Source of the DNA: Alphaproteobacteria bacterium
GTDB taxonomy: Bacteria; Pseudomonadota; Alphaproteobacteria; Rhizobiales; Hyphomicrobiaceae
Direction of reading: 5' to 3'
DNA length: 33,698 nucleotides
NCBI GenBank assembly: GCA_018819265.1
Contig: JAHJQI010000165.1
Location: 1-33,698, forward strand
Shown: positions 25,426 through 33,698 of the stretch, piece by piece
Layout of the letters: every line of letters begins with the position of its first letter
Position numbering within the stretch: the first letter of the stretch is position 1
Made by a program: the position numbers and the translations under genes
The notes under the pieces: model-generated
The model's database searches: none
What the model saw: the letters and a program-made list of their open reading frames with translations, nothing else
What the model was told of the DNA's origin: nothing

Positions 25426-25878
25426 AACTTGGCCGGATATGAACTCCTGAGTGCTGGGGTTCCACGCAAGGACGGCCTTGGCACGCGCTCCGCCAGCGGA
25501 CGTGCCGACGCGCAGAATATCCTCTATGACGTCCTTGTCGCTGTTGCCTGTGAAGACGCCGCCGAGCGCTGCCCTGTCGTCGAGAATCTTATTGGCCCGT
25601 TCCGCCAGCGCAGCGACTTCCACCGTCCGTTCTTGTGGTGCCGGGCCGAGGATGGCGGGCTCGAACTCCAGAGCCCCCATACCACGTTGCCCGATGTAGC
25701 AGAGCCGCTCTACGGGATCGAAGCTGTCCGCTGCCCGTCCGCGCGACGCAAGCCAACCGTCAATAACCGCGTTTCCCCACCTGTCGGGCAGCGAGTCCGC
25801 GAGCATGCCCGGCAATCCTTTGAACGCTTGCCGGGGAAGGGCTGGAAACTCGTAGGGGAAGGTGCGGAGAGGCATCAT
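25426..25878 (-). pseudogene. hipA: HipA toxin, middle part (interrupted)
   Basis: About 150 residues of HipA from MPLRTFPYEFPAL through GLPGMLADSLPDRWGN and the glycine-rich loop GTSAGGARAKAVL, cut by the insertion sequence after SGQVD. The reading frame begins at ATG 25878 (or 25875), only a few bases after the stop of the upstream hipA fragment, in another frame. The kinase N-lobe is well preserved. After the junction the frame continues for about 16 IS-derived residues to a stop at 25378. Whether this truncated lobe has any function is unknown. Confidence 0.85.
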
Positions 25879-25880
25879 GA

Positions 25881-26030
25881 TCAGGCATCAGCCCGGTCGA
25901 ACAGCGGCGCAATCTCGATGCCGCTGTCGACGAACTCCGGAAAGAACTGAAACACGCCGACCTCGCGTTCGGCGAGCCAGGATACCGCGCCAATGTCGCG
26001 ACCCCACAGTCTCACGCGCGCATCAGTCAT
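25881..26030 (-). pseudogene. hipA: HipA toxin, N-terminal fragment (frame break)
   Basis: Forty-nine residues, MTDARVRLWGRDIGAVSWLAE to IEIAPLFDRADA, match the first beta strands of HipA. Homologous proteins run from a similar IAPL motif almost directly into MPL, but here the frame stops and MPL starts in a different frame. The junction contains a repeated GATGCCT on either side of GATCAT, suggesting a small duplication as the cause. The start overlaps the end of hipB by 8 bp, the normal hipBA coupling. A separate HipS-like subunit seems less likely because the break falls inside the N-terminal subdomain. Confidence 0.7.
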
Positions 26031-26412
26031 CTTGGTCGTCTCCGTCGCCCCAGGTCCATGCGCCATGTGAACCGGCTTTTCCCTTCGGCCGGGCCCTCTG
26101 GCGCTCACGACCTTCCAGCGCCACGCGCTGGATGGGTCGAACCGTAGGATCGGGGAGCAGCGCCGAAAGGTTTTGCTGGATGCGAAGCGCACTCAGAATG
26201 CGGATGAACGTGTCGAGCGAGATACCCTTGCCGCTCGCCATCCGATTGACAGTTCGTGGGGAGACACCGGCTTCCGTCGCCAACGCCCGCTGTGTAATGT
26301 TGCGCGACAGTCGAATCTGTTCAAGGCGGACGCATAGCGCCGACTCGATTTGATCGCTCGCCGCAGCGTCAAAGTCGATCTTATAGGACAAAGTTGTCGC
26401 CTTACCGATCAT
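26023..26412 (-). CDS. hipB: HipB-like XRE-family antitoxin/repressor
   Basis: A 129-residue helix-turn-helix protein. The XRE/Cro HTH lies at about residues 30-85 (LEQIRLSRNITQRALATEAG, then VSPRTVNRMASGKG). The C-terminal ~35 residues are basic then acidic (ending DGDDQDD). HipB proteins dimerise, bind operators before their own operon and neutralise HipA. It overlaps the hipA start by 8 bp. Three copies of TTGCGTCTTA lie upstream and may be its operators. The frame is intact although its partner hipA is broken, so it may survive as a free repressor. The ATG at 26412 has no strong ribosome binding site; a later start is possible. Confidence 0.8.
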   Translation of the reverse strand: MIGKATTLSYKIDFDAAASDQIESALCVRLEQIRLSRNITQRALATEAGVSPRTVNRMASGKGISLDTFIRILSALRIQQNLSALLPDPTVRPIQRVALEGRERQRARPKGKAGSHGAWTWGDGDDQDD

Positions 26413-26435
26413 ATGGGTATTGAAAGCGCATGATA

Positions 26436-26534
26436 TTGCGTCTTAAGTGTCAATTCAACAGATTTTGCCTGTGACGCCGGATTTTGCGTCTTATCTGCTT
26501 AACCGCTTTACTATGCGCCGATTCTTGCGTCTTA
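26436..26534. promoter_or_regulatory. Three direct TTGCGTCTTA repeats upstream of hipB
   Basis: The 10-mer occurs at 26436-26445, 26484-26493 and 26525-26534, with unit starts 48 and 41 bp apart, in a locally AT-richer region just before hipB. Copies 1 and 3 are followed by A and then closely spaced TGTCA-type bases. A plausible reading is a set of HipB (or other repressor) operators controlling hipBA. Confidence 0.5.
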
Positions 26535-26601
26535 AATTGTCAGGCGCGTTCCCCGAGCAAGGCCGGACAATCTCCGCAATCCCGCCGAAGCCGCACCCCA
26601 A

Positions 26602-26646
26602 TTGCACCCGCATACACCCCATTCACCGCGATACATCGTTCCCCGG
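26602..26646 (+). repeat. Interspersed repeat, copy C
   Basis: It is 43/45 identical to copy B, and its inner 30 bases are identical to copy A. It lies 81 nt before the small gene at 26727 and about 390 nt before the serine recombinase. Confidence 0.8.
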
Positions 26647-26726
26647 GATATCGAGGTCGGGCACTCTGAAGCGACCATTCGCGTGGCATTTTCCGCCGTG
26701 CGTTCTCGCGTTGGAGCACCTGCGTC

Positions 26727-26966
26727 GTGTCACCCGAGGACCTGCCAGCCCAGCAGACGACCAGCACAGGTCAAGCTGAGTCAGGGGCGGATGCGCGTCT
26801 TCGATCTGACCAAATCCAGCGGGCACTGGCGTCGATCCGGGCACTCGCCATCGTGCTTGCGCGTCAGGCCGCACGGGAGGATGATGCTACCGAACGAAAG
26901 GCGACCGACACTGGGGCAGAACCACAAGTTCTGCACAATGGGTCGATAATCTCGGATTGCGATTGA
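26727..26966 (+). CDS. Small hypothetical protein upstream of the recombinase
   Basis: A 79-residue frame beginning with GTG (TTGGAG 12 nt upstream) and containing the helical, charged stretch QIQRALASIRALAIVLARQAAREDD. Short helical proteins with a similar look often precede serine recombinases in alphaproteobacterial elements, but I do not recognise a named family. It ends 68 bp before the recombinase. Support comes from the ribosome binding site, the helical amphipathic core and the repeat copy C ahead of it. It could still be spurious. Confidence 0.4.
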   Translation: MSPEDLPAQQTTSTGQAESGADARLRSDQIQRALASIRALAIVLARQAAREDDATERKATDTGAEPQVLHNGSIISDCD

Positions 26967-27034
26967 CGCCCAGATCGGACGCAGGCCAAGGCTAGCATTG
27001 AGCCCGCTCCGCCGATGACACGCTGGAGGCTCAC

Positions 27035-28669
<1,635 letters not shown>

Positions 28670-28980
28670 TCACCAATGTCCCCGAGCGCTCGGACCTTGC
28701 GGGCCGATGCGTTGCTCCAGCGTCCGGGGATGTCCGGATAAGCGGTGCTGCAACAGAAAGGACCCAACTTCGCGAGCCCGTGCACCGCATTTCCGATGCC
28801 TGAAGCACCGGAGAGCGGACGTATAGCAAGTGTTCCGAGCCTTGTGAAGCCTGGAGTGAGTCCAGCCGGGTTTTTAATCGTGTGCGATTTGACGCGGGGG
28901 AAGCGTGGGGCGAAAATCCCCTTACCCGGTCGCCGAAGGCCGAGCTGCGCTGTTACAGCAGGTTGTGCCAACCTTATCGG
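28670..28980. other. Intergenic region between tRNA-fMet and the tandem repeat
   Basis: About 310 bp without a supported gene. The bases just above 28669 must hold the tRNA-fMet promoter on the minus strand, but no clear -35/-10 pair stands out. Open frames here belong to the low-complexity reading of the neighbouring tandem repeat and show no domain. Confidence 0.5.
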
Positions 28981-29250
28981 CTCACGCGATGACATGGCCT
29001 CACGGGATGACATGGGCTCACGGGATGACATGGGCTCACGGGATGACTGGGGCTTACGCGATGACTTGGGCTTACGCGATGACATGGCCTCACGCGATGA
29101 CATGGCCTCACGGGATGACATGGGCTCACGGGATGACATGGGCTCACGGGATGACTTGGGCTCACGCGATGACTTGGGCTCACGCGATGACTTGGGCTCA
29201 CGCGATGACATGGCCTCACGGGATGACATGGGCTCACGGGATGACTGGGG
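28981..29250. repeat. 18-bp tandem repeat, 15 units
   Basis: Exactly 15 head-to-tail copies of an 18-bp unit, CTCACGGGATGACATGGG. Variation is confined to a few positions: T for C at position 3, C or G at 7, ACA/ACT/CTG before the final Gs, and C or G at the last base. Units form higher-order blocks: units 1-4 resemble 13-15 and 7-9. Because 18 is divisible by three, two frames on each strand stay open with six-residue repeats (for example SRDDMG), so apparent proteins here are probably artefacts. Confidence 0.92.
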
Positions 29251-29309
29251 CGCGTTTCCATGAGATGCCGCCGACGACGAAAGGCGTCGGGCGATCGAAA
29301 GACGCAAGG

Positions 29310-29338
29310 GGCGCTCGTGGCCGACAGCCACGAACGCC
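29310..29338 (-). terminator. Hairpin downstream of the DUF302 gene
   Basis: GGCGCTCGTGGC and GCCACGAACGCC form an 11-bp stem with one internal mismatch around a CGACA loop, about 38 bp after the DUF302 stop. On the minus strand it is followed by CCTTGCG, not a clear U-run. Confidence 0.45.
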
Positions 29339-29376
29339 TTGTCGTGAGTTAAGTCCGGCTCCGGAAGCTGCCAGCG

Positions 29377-29847
29377 CTACTTGGCTGTCGCCTTGTCGGT
29401 GAAGGCGCCGAGCGCCTTCGACATCTTGTCGAAAATCTCGTCCTGGCCGTCGATGTCGTGGCGATCCTTGAGTTCCCGGGGGTCGGTGTAGGCCAGATAC
29501 ACCTTGCCGTCGGCTTCCCACGCCAGTGCCTTCATCGGCAGGTCGATGCCGATCCTGCGGTTGGTCTGCATCAAGGGCGTGCCAAGCTTCGGGTTGCCGA
29601 AAATGAGCAGCATGGTCGGCGGCAGCTCGAGTCCGGCCTTCATGGCGCTAGCCTGGTGGTCAACGCGGCCGACGATGGAGATACCCTTTTCCTCAAGGGC
29701 AGCCTGAAGCGTATCGATGGTCTCGGATACGCTGCGGGCGCTTTCCTTGACGATCATGTGGTCGTCGGCGCGGGCTGCCGGGATCAGTGCGACGGCCGCC
29801 GCGGCGGCGAAGAGTGCTGAGCGAAGCAGGTTTGTCTTGAAGGTCAT
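29377..29847 (-). CDS. Secreted DUF302 family protein
   Basis: A 156-residue protein. It has a signal peptide of about 27 residues (LLRSALFAAAAAVALIPAARA, cleavage likely before DDH) and a DUF302 domain: SVSETIDTLQAALEEKGISI, then GLELPPTMLLIFGNPKLGTPLM and IGIDLPMKALAWE. Family members are small periplasmic or cytoplasmic proteins of unknown biochemical role, sometimes next to thiol-redox or metal genes. The start at 29847 is supported by GGAG 7 nt upstream; a longer frame to 29934 lacks a signal peptide at its start. It is 177 bp from the TVP38 gene on the same strand, so a separate promoter is possible. Confidence 0.85.
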   Translation of the reverse strand: MTFKTNLLRSALFAAAAAVALIPAARADDHMIVKESARSVSETIDTLQAALEEKGISIVGRVDHQASAMKAGLELPPTMLLIFGNPKLGTPLMQTNRRIGIDLPMKALAWEADGKVYLAYTDPRELKDRHDIDGQDEIFDKMSKALGAFTDKATAK

Positions 29848-30024
29848 TGGAAGCTCCATGGAATTGGTTCTGCACGACTGTCCGGCTTGTAGCGTGCAAA
29901 TATTGGTCAGGCAGCGGCAATTCATCGGGTGCACGGATTCGTGAACGCGGGGCCAGCTTCGTCAATCGAACGCGGCGAGGACAAGCTTTCGGCGCACTCT
30001 GCGTTTTCGGCTGGGACAACTGGC

Positions 30025-30876
30025 TTAAGGTCGAACCTGCGCGCCGGCCTTGTGCGCTTCCCGGCGGCGGACGATCCACTTGGCCAAATAGGCAAGTCCA
30101 ATCCAGCCGAGCGTCGCCAGAACAAGATATTCGATCGCCTCGATGTCGCCGGTCTGAGCGCGCTCGACGACCTTGCCAAGGAGCGCGATGAGGGCCGTCT
30201 TGGGGATGATCCCGATCGCCGTACCTCCGATGAAGGCGGGGAAACTGGTGCGGGTGAGGCCGAGCCCCATATTGACGACGATGAATGGGGCCGACGGGAT
30301 GATGCGCACCAGAAGCGACGACATGAAGCCGTTGCGGCCGACCATGTCGGACAGGCTGCCGATTCCCTGCCAGCCGCGCCGGCGCAGCCAATCGGCGCCC
30401 AGATAGCGGGCCATGAAGAAGTTGACCGACGCGCTGACAAGTGTCGCGACGACCGCATAAATGAAACCGTATGCCGAGCCGAAGGCTGCCACCGTAATCG
30501 CTATCAAAAGGAACTGAGGTGCGCCGATGAGAGAGGCGGCAGTATAGCCGAGCGAAACGACCGGGAGCGCCCAGGGGCTGCCGGCAAAGCTCTTGAAGGT
30601 GCGCGCCAGGATGCCGTTCTCGTCGAGGCCGATGATGTTGGCGGTGAGCCAGAAGCCGATCGATACCGTGACGACGGTGAAAATCAGTATCCCGATGTTG
30701 CGCAGGCTCTCCTTGTCGCGGCCCTGAAGGATCGCGCGCAGGCGGGCCATGCGTTGCTTTTTCTCGCCGAGGGGGTCCGTCGTCATCGGGGGCGTTTCCT
30801 GATCGCCGTCAACGGCGCAAGCCTGTTTCGTCTCACGTCCATGCCCGGCCGGAAAACTGTGCGAGGCGTCGTTCAT
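30025..30876 (-). CDS. TVP38/TMEM64 (DedA-related) membrane protein
   Basis: A 283-residue polytopic inner-membrane protein of the TVP38/TMEM64 (SNARE-associated/VTT-domain) family, related to DedA. It has five or six hydrophobic segments, the first near residues 62-82 (IGILIFTVVTVSIGFWLTAN). The core motifs are FGSAYGFIYAVVATLVSASV and RIIPSAPFIVVNMGLGLTR, with the conserved proline typical of VTT domains. Relatives act in lipid scrambling or membrane homeostasis. Its ATGA start overlaps the stop of the glycosyltransferase gene, so the two are translationally coupled, suggesting a shared role in a lipid-linked envelope pathway. Confidence 0.88.
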   Translation of the reverse strand: MNDASHSFPAGHGRETKQACAVDGDQETPPMTTDPLGEKKQRMARLRAILQGRDKESLRNIGILIFTVVTVSIGFWLTANIIGLDENGILARTFKSFAGSPWALPVVSLGYTAASLIGAPQFLLIAITVAAFGSAYGFIYAVVATLVSASVNFFMARYLGADWLRRRGWQGIGSLSDMVGRNGFMSSLLVRIIPSAPFIVVNMGLGLTRTSFPAFIGGTAIGIIPKTALIALLGKVVERAQTGDIEAIEYLVLATLGWIGLAYLAKWIVRRREAHKAGAQVRP

Positions 30877-31685
30877 TCGCCGCTACCGACGACACCCGGG
30901 AGAGGGCCGGCAGTCGGCTTGTCGGACGCACGCGGCAGAAGCGTTGCGGGCTGCTTTTCGGGTATCGATTCGACGATCACCGGGATGCGCGTGCGGCGGC
31001 GCAGCCAGCTGACGCCGACGAGATCATAAAGACCGACGAGCGCACGGGTGAAGTTGGAATACTTCGACTGGCCGGCCTGGCGCAGGCGGTCATTGACCGG
31101 AACGTAGGCGACTTCGTGGCCGTAGGTCTGGAACATGGCCGGCAGGTAGCGATGCACGCTCGTAAAGAAAGGAATGCGCAGGAAGGCCTCGCGCCAGTAA
31201 ACCTTGATGCCGCAGCCGGTGTCGGGGCAGTTGTCGCGCAGGACCCAGTCGCGAATCTTGTTGGCGGCCCGGGACGCGAAGCGCTTGGAGCCAGTATCCT
31301 TGCGGGTCTGGCGCCAGCCGTTGACGAGGGCGGGACCATTGGTGCCGGGGGCGGCCAGATGCGCGAGCAGCTTTGGAATATCGCGCGGGTCGTTCTGGCC
31401 GTCGCCGTCCATGGTGGCGATGACCGGGCTGGTCGCAGCCGTAATCCCGGTGCGCAGGGCGACCGACTGGCCGCTGCGTTTTTCGTGGCGCAACAACCGC
31501 AGGCCGGGATGGCGCCCGTCGGCGATCAACGCCTTGATTTCGTCCGGGGTCGTATCGTCGCTGCCATCGTCCACGACGATGACTTCGGCAAGCGAGCGAG
31601 CCGGCACATGCTCGTAGGTCTCGGCGACGAGGCGGCCGATGTTGCCGGCTTCGTTGAGCGCGGGAATGACCACGGTGATGCGCAT
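30873..31685 (-). CDS. Family 2 glycosyltransferase (dolichyl/undecaprenyl-phosphate sugar synthase-like)
   Basis: A 270-residue GT-A fold enzyme. It begins MRITVVIPALNEAGNIGRLV, with the nucleotide-sugar motif VIVVDDGSDDTT and the metal-binding region ATMDGDGQNDP (DxD-like). A later CGIKVYWREAFLRIPFF and the basic GQSKYSNF stretch are typical of dolichol-phosphate mannosyltransferase-like enzymes. It probably transfers a sugar onto a polyprenyl phosphate, which could feed the ArnT-like transferase encoded divergently at 32045. The start at 31685 has GAGGAG 5 nt upstream; the open frame extends to 31931 but its extra part has no conserved features. Confidence 0.9.
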   Translation of the reverse strand: MRITVVIPALNEAGNIGRLVAETYEHVPARSLAEVIVVDDGSDDTTPDEIKALIADGRHPGLRLLRHEKRSGQSVALRTGITAATSPVIATMDGDGQNDPRDIPKLLAHLAAPGTNGPALVNGWRQTRKDTGSKRFASRAANKIRDWVLRDNCPDTGCGIKVYWREAFLRIPFFTSVHRYLPAMFQTYGHEVAYVPVNDRLRQAGQSKYSNFTRALVGLYDLVGVSWLRRRTRIPVIVESIPEKQPATLLPRASDKPTAGPLPGVVGSGE

Positions 31686-32044
31686 ATCGGCTCCTCGTTT
31701 TCCGACACTGACACTCGGTCCCCAAGCGGCAGCCCGGAAGCCTCGTTTAGTCCTTGTGCTTGTGAATCCAGAACACAAGATTGGCAGGCCGCATGCCGGC
31801 GCCCGGCCGGCGAATGGTGACGGGCAAGGGCCCGGCGGGCTGATCAAGGAATTGACATACACCACGAGTCGCGGCTGTTCCAAGGCACATCCAAAGGCGG
31901 GGTGGCCGGGCACATTGACGCCGCCTTGCAATCGCCGAGAGGATAGGCTCCTGTTCGGCGCCGCGATAGGTCGGGCATCGGGCGCATGGGGCGTGGCCGG
32001 ATCGACCTGTGCGATGGGCGGCGGGCGGCCGAGGGCTGATGAAC
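31686..32044. other. Divergent intergenic region between the two glycosyltransferase genes
   Basis: About 360 bp between the starts of two divergently transcribed glycosyltransferase genes, so it should hold promoters for both. Upstream extensions of both flanking reading frames cross it, but neither carries conserved sequence. No operator or riboswitch was recognised. Confidence 0.5.
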
Positions 32045-33538
32045 ATGAGCGATATGCAACGCAGCGCAGGGCTCGCCGATGACCGTCGGTGGGTCGCCCT
32101 GCTGGCCGGCGGACTTGCCGGGCTGCTCATTTTGCGGCTGGTAGCGCTGGCGCTCAATCGGACGGACCTGTTCTTCGACGAGGCGCAGTACTGGTTCTGG
32201 AGCCTGGAGCCGGCGTTCGGCTATTATTCAAAGCCACCCCTGATCGCGTGGATCATTGGGGTTTCGACGGGCGTTTGCGGGGTCAGCGAATTCTGCGTAC
32301 GCCTGCCTTCGCCGTTCTTGCACACTGCGACCGCGCTCGGCATCTTCCTGATCGGGCGGCAACTCTACGATACGCGGACGGGCGTACTGGCGGCGCTGGT
32401 CTTCGCCACGCTGCCCGCCGTCTCGTTGTCATCGGGGATCATCTCGACCGACGTGCCGCTATTGGTGTTCTGGGCGATCGCACTGTTTGCCTTCGCGCGG
32501 TTGGCTGACACGCAAGACTGGTGGCCGGCGATCCTGTTGGGCCTCGCATTCGGGGCCGGGCTCAACGCGAAGTACGCGATGGCGTGGTTCGTCGTGTGCG
32601 TCGTGATCTATCTGGTGGCAACCCCCGCCCGGCGCGAACTTGCGCGCGACGTCCGGCTATATGCTGCGCTGGCCATCGGTGCGGCGATGATCGTCCCCAA
32701 CCTCTTGTGGAACCAGCAGAACAAGTTCGCGACGTTCTCGCATACCGCCGATAACGCCAAATGGGGCGGCGCGCTCGTGCATCCCGAAAAGGCGCTGGAG
32801 TTCTTCGGGGCGCAGTTCGGCGTGTTCGGGCCGATCCTGTTCGGGGCCCTGCTCGTCATCTGCTGGCGGGCCTCGCGGCAGCGATTGCCGGAGGCCGACC
32901 GGATGCTGCTGGCGTTCTCGGTTCCCGTGATCGCCGCGATCCTGGTGCAAGCCCTGTTGTCGCGGGCGCATGCCAACTGGGCAGCGGTTGCCTACGTGGC
33001 TGCAACCGTGCTGGTCACGGCGACGATGATCCGCGACGTTGCGTGGGGTTGGTTCAAGGCGTCGGCGGCGATCCACGTGGCTGTCGTCGTGCTGTTTGTT
33101 GCCGGCATGGCAACCGCGGGGCTGGTCAAGCTGCCGTTCGGGGCTGCGCCGTTCTCGCGGACGCTCGGCTGGGAGGCGGTTGCGGACACAGTCCGGCAGG
33201 AAGCCATGGCCGCAGAAGCGCGAGGCGAGCCGTACGCTGCGATCCTGAGTGACGACCGGCCGATGACAGCCGAACTCCTCTACTATATGCGCGACGCAAA
33301 GACGCCGATCTATGCGTGGCGGGAAACGGCCAAACCGCGGGATCATTTCGAGATGGTGCGACCGTTCACGGCGGCGGTGAAGGGACCGGTGCTGCTGGCG
33401 ACGCTGGGGGGGGATCGCAGTCAGGTTCCGTTACGGTTCGCCTCGGCAAAAAAGATTGGCGAAAAGTCCGTTCCGGCCGGTGTCAACGCAACGCGGCGCG
33501 TGACGTTCTTTCGACTTTCGGGCTACATGGGCGAATGA
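32045..33538 (+). CDS. ArnT-like membrane glycosyltransferase (GT39/GT83, PMT superfamily)
   Basis: A 497-residue polytopic enzyme of the PMT/ArnT superfamily. The first loop carries the catalytic acidic motif LFFDEAQYWFWS, followed by FGYYSKPPLIAWIIG, both hallmarks of ArnT-like enzymes that use polyprenyl-phosphate-linked sugars as donors. Ten or more hydrophobic segments follow, and a soluble C-terminal domain of about 120 residues. The acceptor is unknown; lipid A or a cell-surface glycan is plausible. The start is taken at 32045 with GAGGG 9 nt upstream; 32039 is an alternative. It probably works with the divergently encoded family 2 glycosyltransferase. It overlaps the next gene by 4 bp. 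Confidence 0.88.
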   Translation: MSDMQRSAGLADDRRWVALLAGGLAGLLILRLVALALNRTDLFFDEAQYWFWSLEPAFGYYSKPPLIAWIIGVSTGVCGVSEFCVRLPSPFLHTATALGIFLIGRQLYDTRTGVLAALVFATLPAVSLSSGIISTDVPLLVFWAIALFAFARLADTQDWWPAILLGLAFGAGLNAKYAMAWFVVCVVIYLVATPARRELARDVRLYAALAIGAAMIVPNLLWNQQNKFATFSHTADNAKWGGALVHPEKALEFFGAQFGVFGPILFGALLVICWRASRQRLPEADRMLLAFSVPVIAAILVQALLSRAHANWAAVAYVAATVLVTATMIRDVAWGWFKASAAIHVAVVVLFVAGMATAGLVKLPFGAAPFSRTLGWEAVADTVRQEAMAAEARGEPYAAILSDDRPMTAELLYYMRDAKTPIYAWRETAKPRDHFEMVRPFTAAVKGPVLLATLGGDRSQVPLRFASAKKIGEKSVPAGVNATRRVTFFRLSGYMGE

Positions 33539-33698
33539 GCGAACGACACAATATCAGCGCTGGGCTTGCAGCCGGAGCGGACGCCGATAGCGGACTTTCG
33601 GAGGCCTTCGTGCTGCTCGACAACAGTTCGGGCACGCATTCACCTTCGTTGCTGTTTACCGACCCGTGCGAGATCGTGCGGGCCGATTGCCCTGACGA
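33535..33698 (+). CDS. pabB: Probable aminodeoxychorismate synthase component I, N-terminal fragment
   Basis: The window ends 54 codons into a gene whose ATG overlaps the previous stop (ATGA). The visible part contains EAFVLLDNSSGTHSPSLLF and then TDPCEIVRADCPD. This resembles the PabB N-terminal region, where a VLLDD...SLLF.DPxEIIRA pattern is common. PabB makes 4-amino-4-deoxychorismate for folate synthesis. The call rests on a short, non-catalytic stretch and should be read as tentative; the coupling to a membrane glycosyltransferase gene would be incidental. Confidence 0.55.
   Translation, partial: MSERHNISAGLAAGADADSGLSEAFVLLDNSSGTHSPSLLFTDPCEIVRADCPD

Noticed and set aside
25881..26412. 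Tripartite hipBST toxin-antitoxin system
   Set aside because: The 49-residue fragment is too short for HipS and the break falls inside the N-terminal subdomain, so a frameshifted hipA is the simpler reading.
263..26646. The three-copy repeat as left and right attachment sites of the element
   Set aside because: All copies are in direct orientation ahead of genes, one lies mid-element, and the tRNA-fMet overlap gives a far better right attachment site.
28981..29250. CRISPR array
   Set aside because: The units are contiguous with no unique spacers, and no cas gene is present.
28745..29263. Repeat proteins SRDDMG.. and HAMTWPHGMTWAHG..
   Set aside because: Several frames on both strands stay open only because the repeat unit is 18 bp; no start signal or conserved flank supports translation.

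Overview
The window looks like an alphaproteobacterial chromosome, probably Hyphomicrobiales. It is GC-rich, its conjugation operon has the gene order common in rhizobial integrative elements, and its initiator tRNA sequence is of bacterial type. The order is inferred from gene content; no rRNA or marker-gene comparison was possible. About the first 28.6 kb reads as the right-hand part of an integrative conjugative element (ICE). The remainder is ordinary chromosome.

Transfer module (358-15026, + strand): traG, a ribbon-helix-helix gene, trbB, trbC, trbD, trbE, trbJ, trbL, trbF, trbG, trbI and a DUF736 gene. Most are joined by 4-8 bp overlaps and together encode a coupling protein and a mating-pair-formation type IV secretion system. 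A 2.3 kb group II intron (8151-10443) lies antisense inside this operon. It is inserted exactly between the trbL start codon and what looks like the original trbL ribosome binding site.

Cargo (15078-23257): an acyl-CoA thioesterase-like protein and an overlapping MFS transporter, then a complete diversity-generating retroelement (DGR). The DGR target is a 967-residue protein with an N-terminal TIR domain, a STAND-type NTPase, one membrane segment and a C-terminal formylglycine-generating-enzyme (FGE)-fold domain. The last ~40 codons are the variable repeat (VR). It is followed by avd, the DGR reverse transcriptase, and a template repeat (TR) lying inside the 3' end of the reverse-transcriptase reading frame. 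VR and TR differ at 16 internal positions, all adenine in TR, plus one terminal G/C difference. This is the most striking system in the window: a TIR/NTPase signalling protein whose sensing surface appears to be under targeted mutagenesis, carried on a conjugative element. A ketopantoate-reductase-like gene follows; just upstream of it sits a relic of a TIR gene start.

hip locus and integration module (23330-28636): on the minus strand, a hipB-hipA toxin-antitoxin locus whose hipA is broken by a frame break and by an IS110-superfamily (IS1111-like) insertion with its own frameshifted transposase. A large serine recombinase (27035-28636) follows on the + strand. Its last 15 codons, including the stop, are read antisense from an initiator tRNA-Met gene (28593-28669), which marks the right attachment site of the element.

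Chromosome (28670-end): an 18-bp tandem repeat of 15 units, a DUF302 secreted protein gene, a TVP38/TMEM64 membrane protein and a family-2 glycosyltransferase on the minus strand, then an ArnT-like membrane glycosyltransferase and the start of a probable pabB on the + strand. A 30-45 bp repeat occurs three times within the element (263, 22083, 26602), always on the + strand and 60-81 nt upstream of a start codon. This suggests a shared regulatory sequence.
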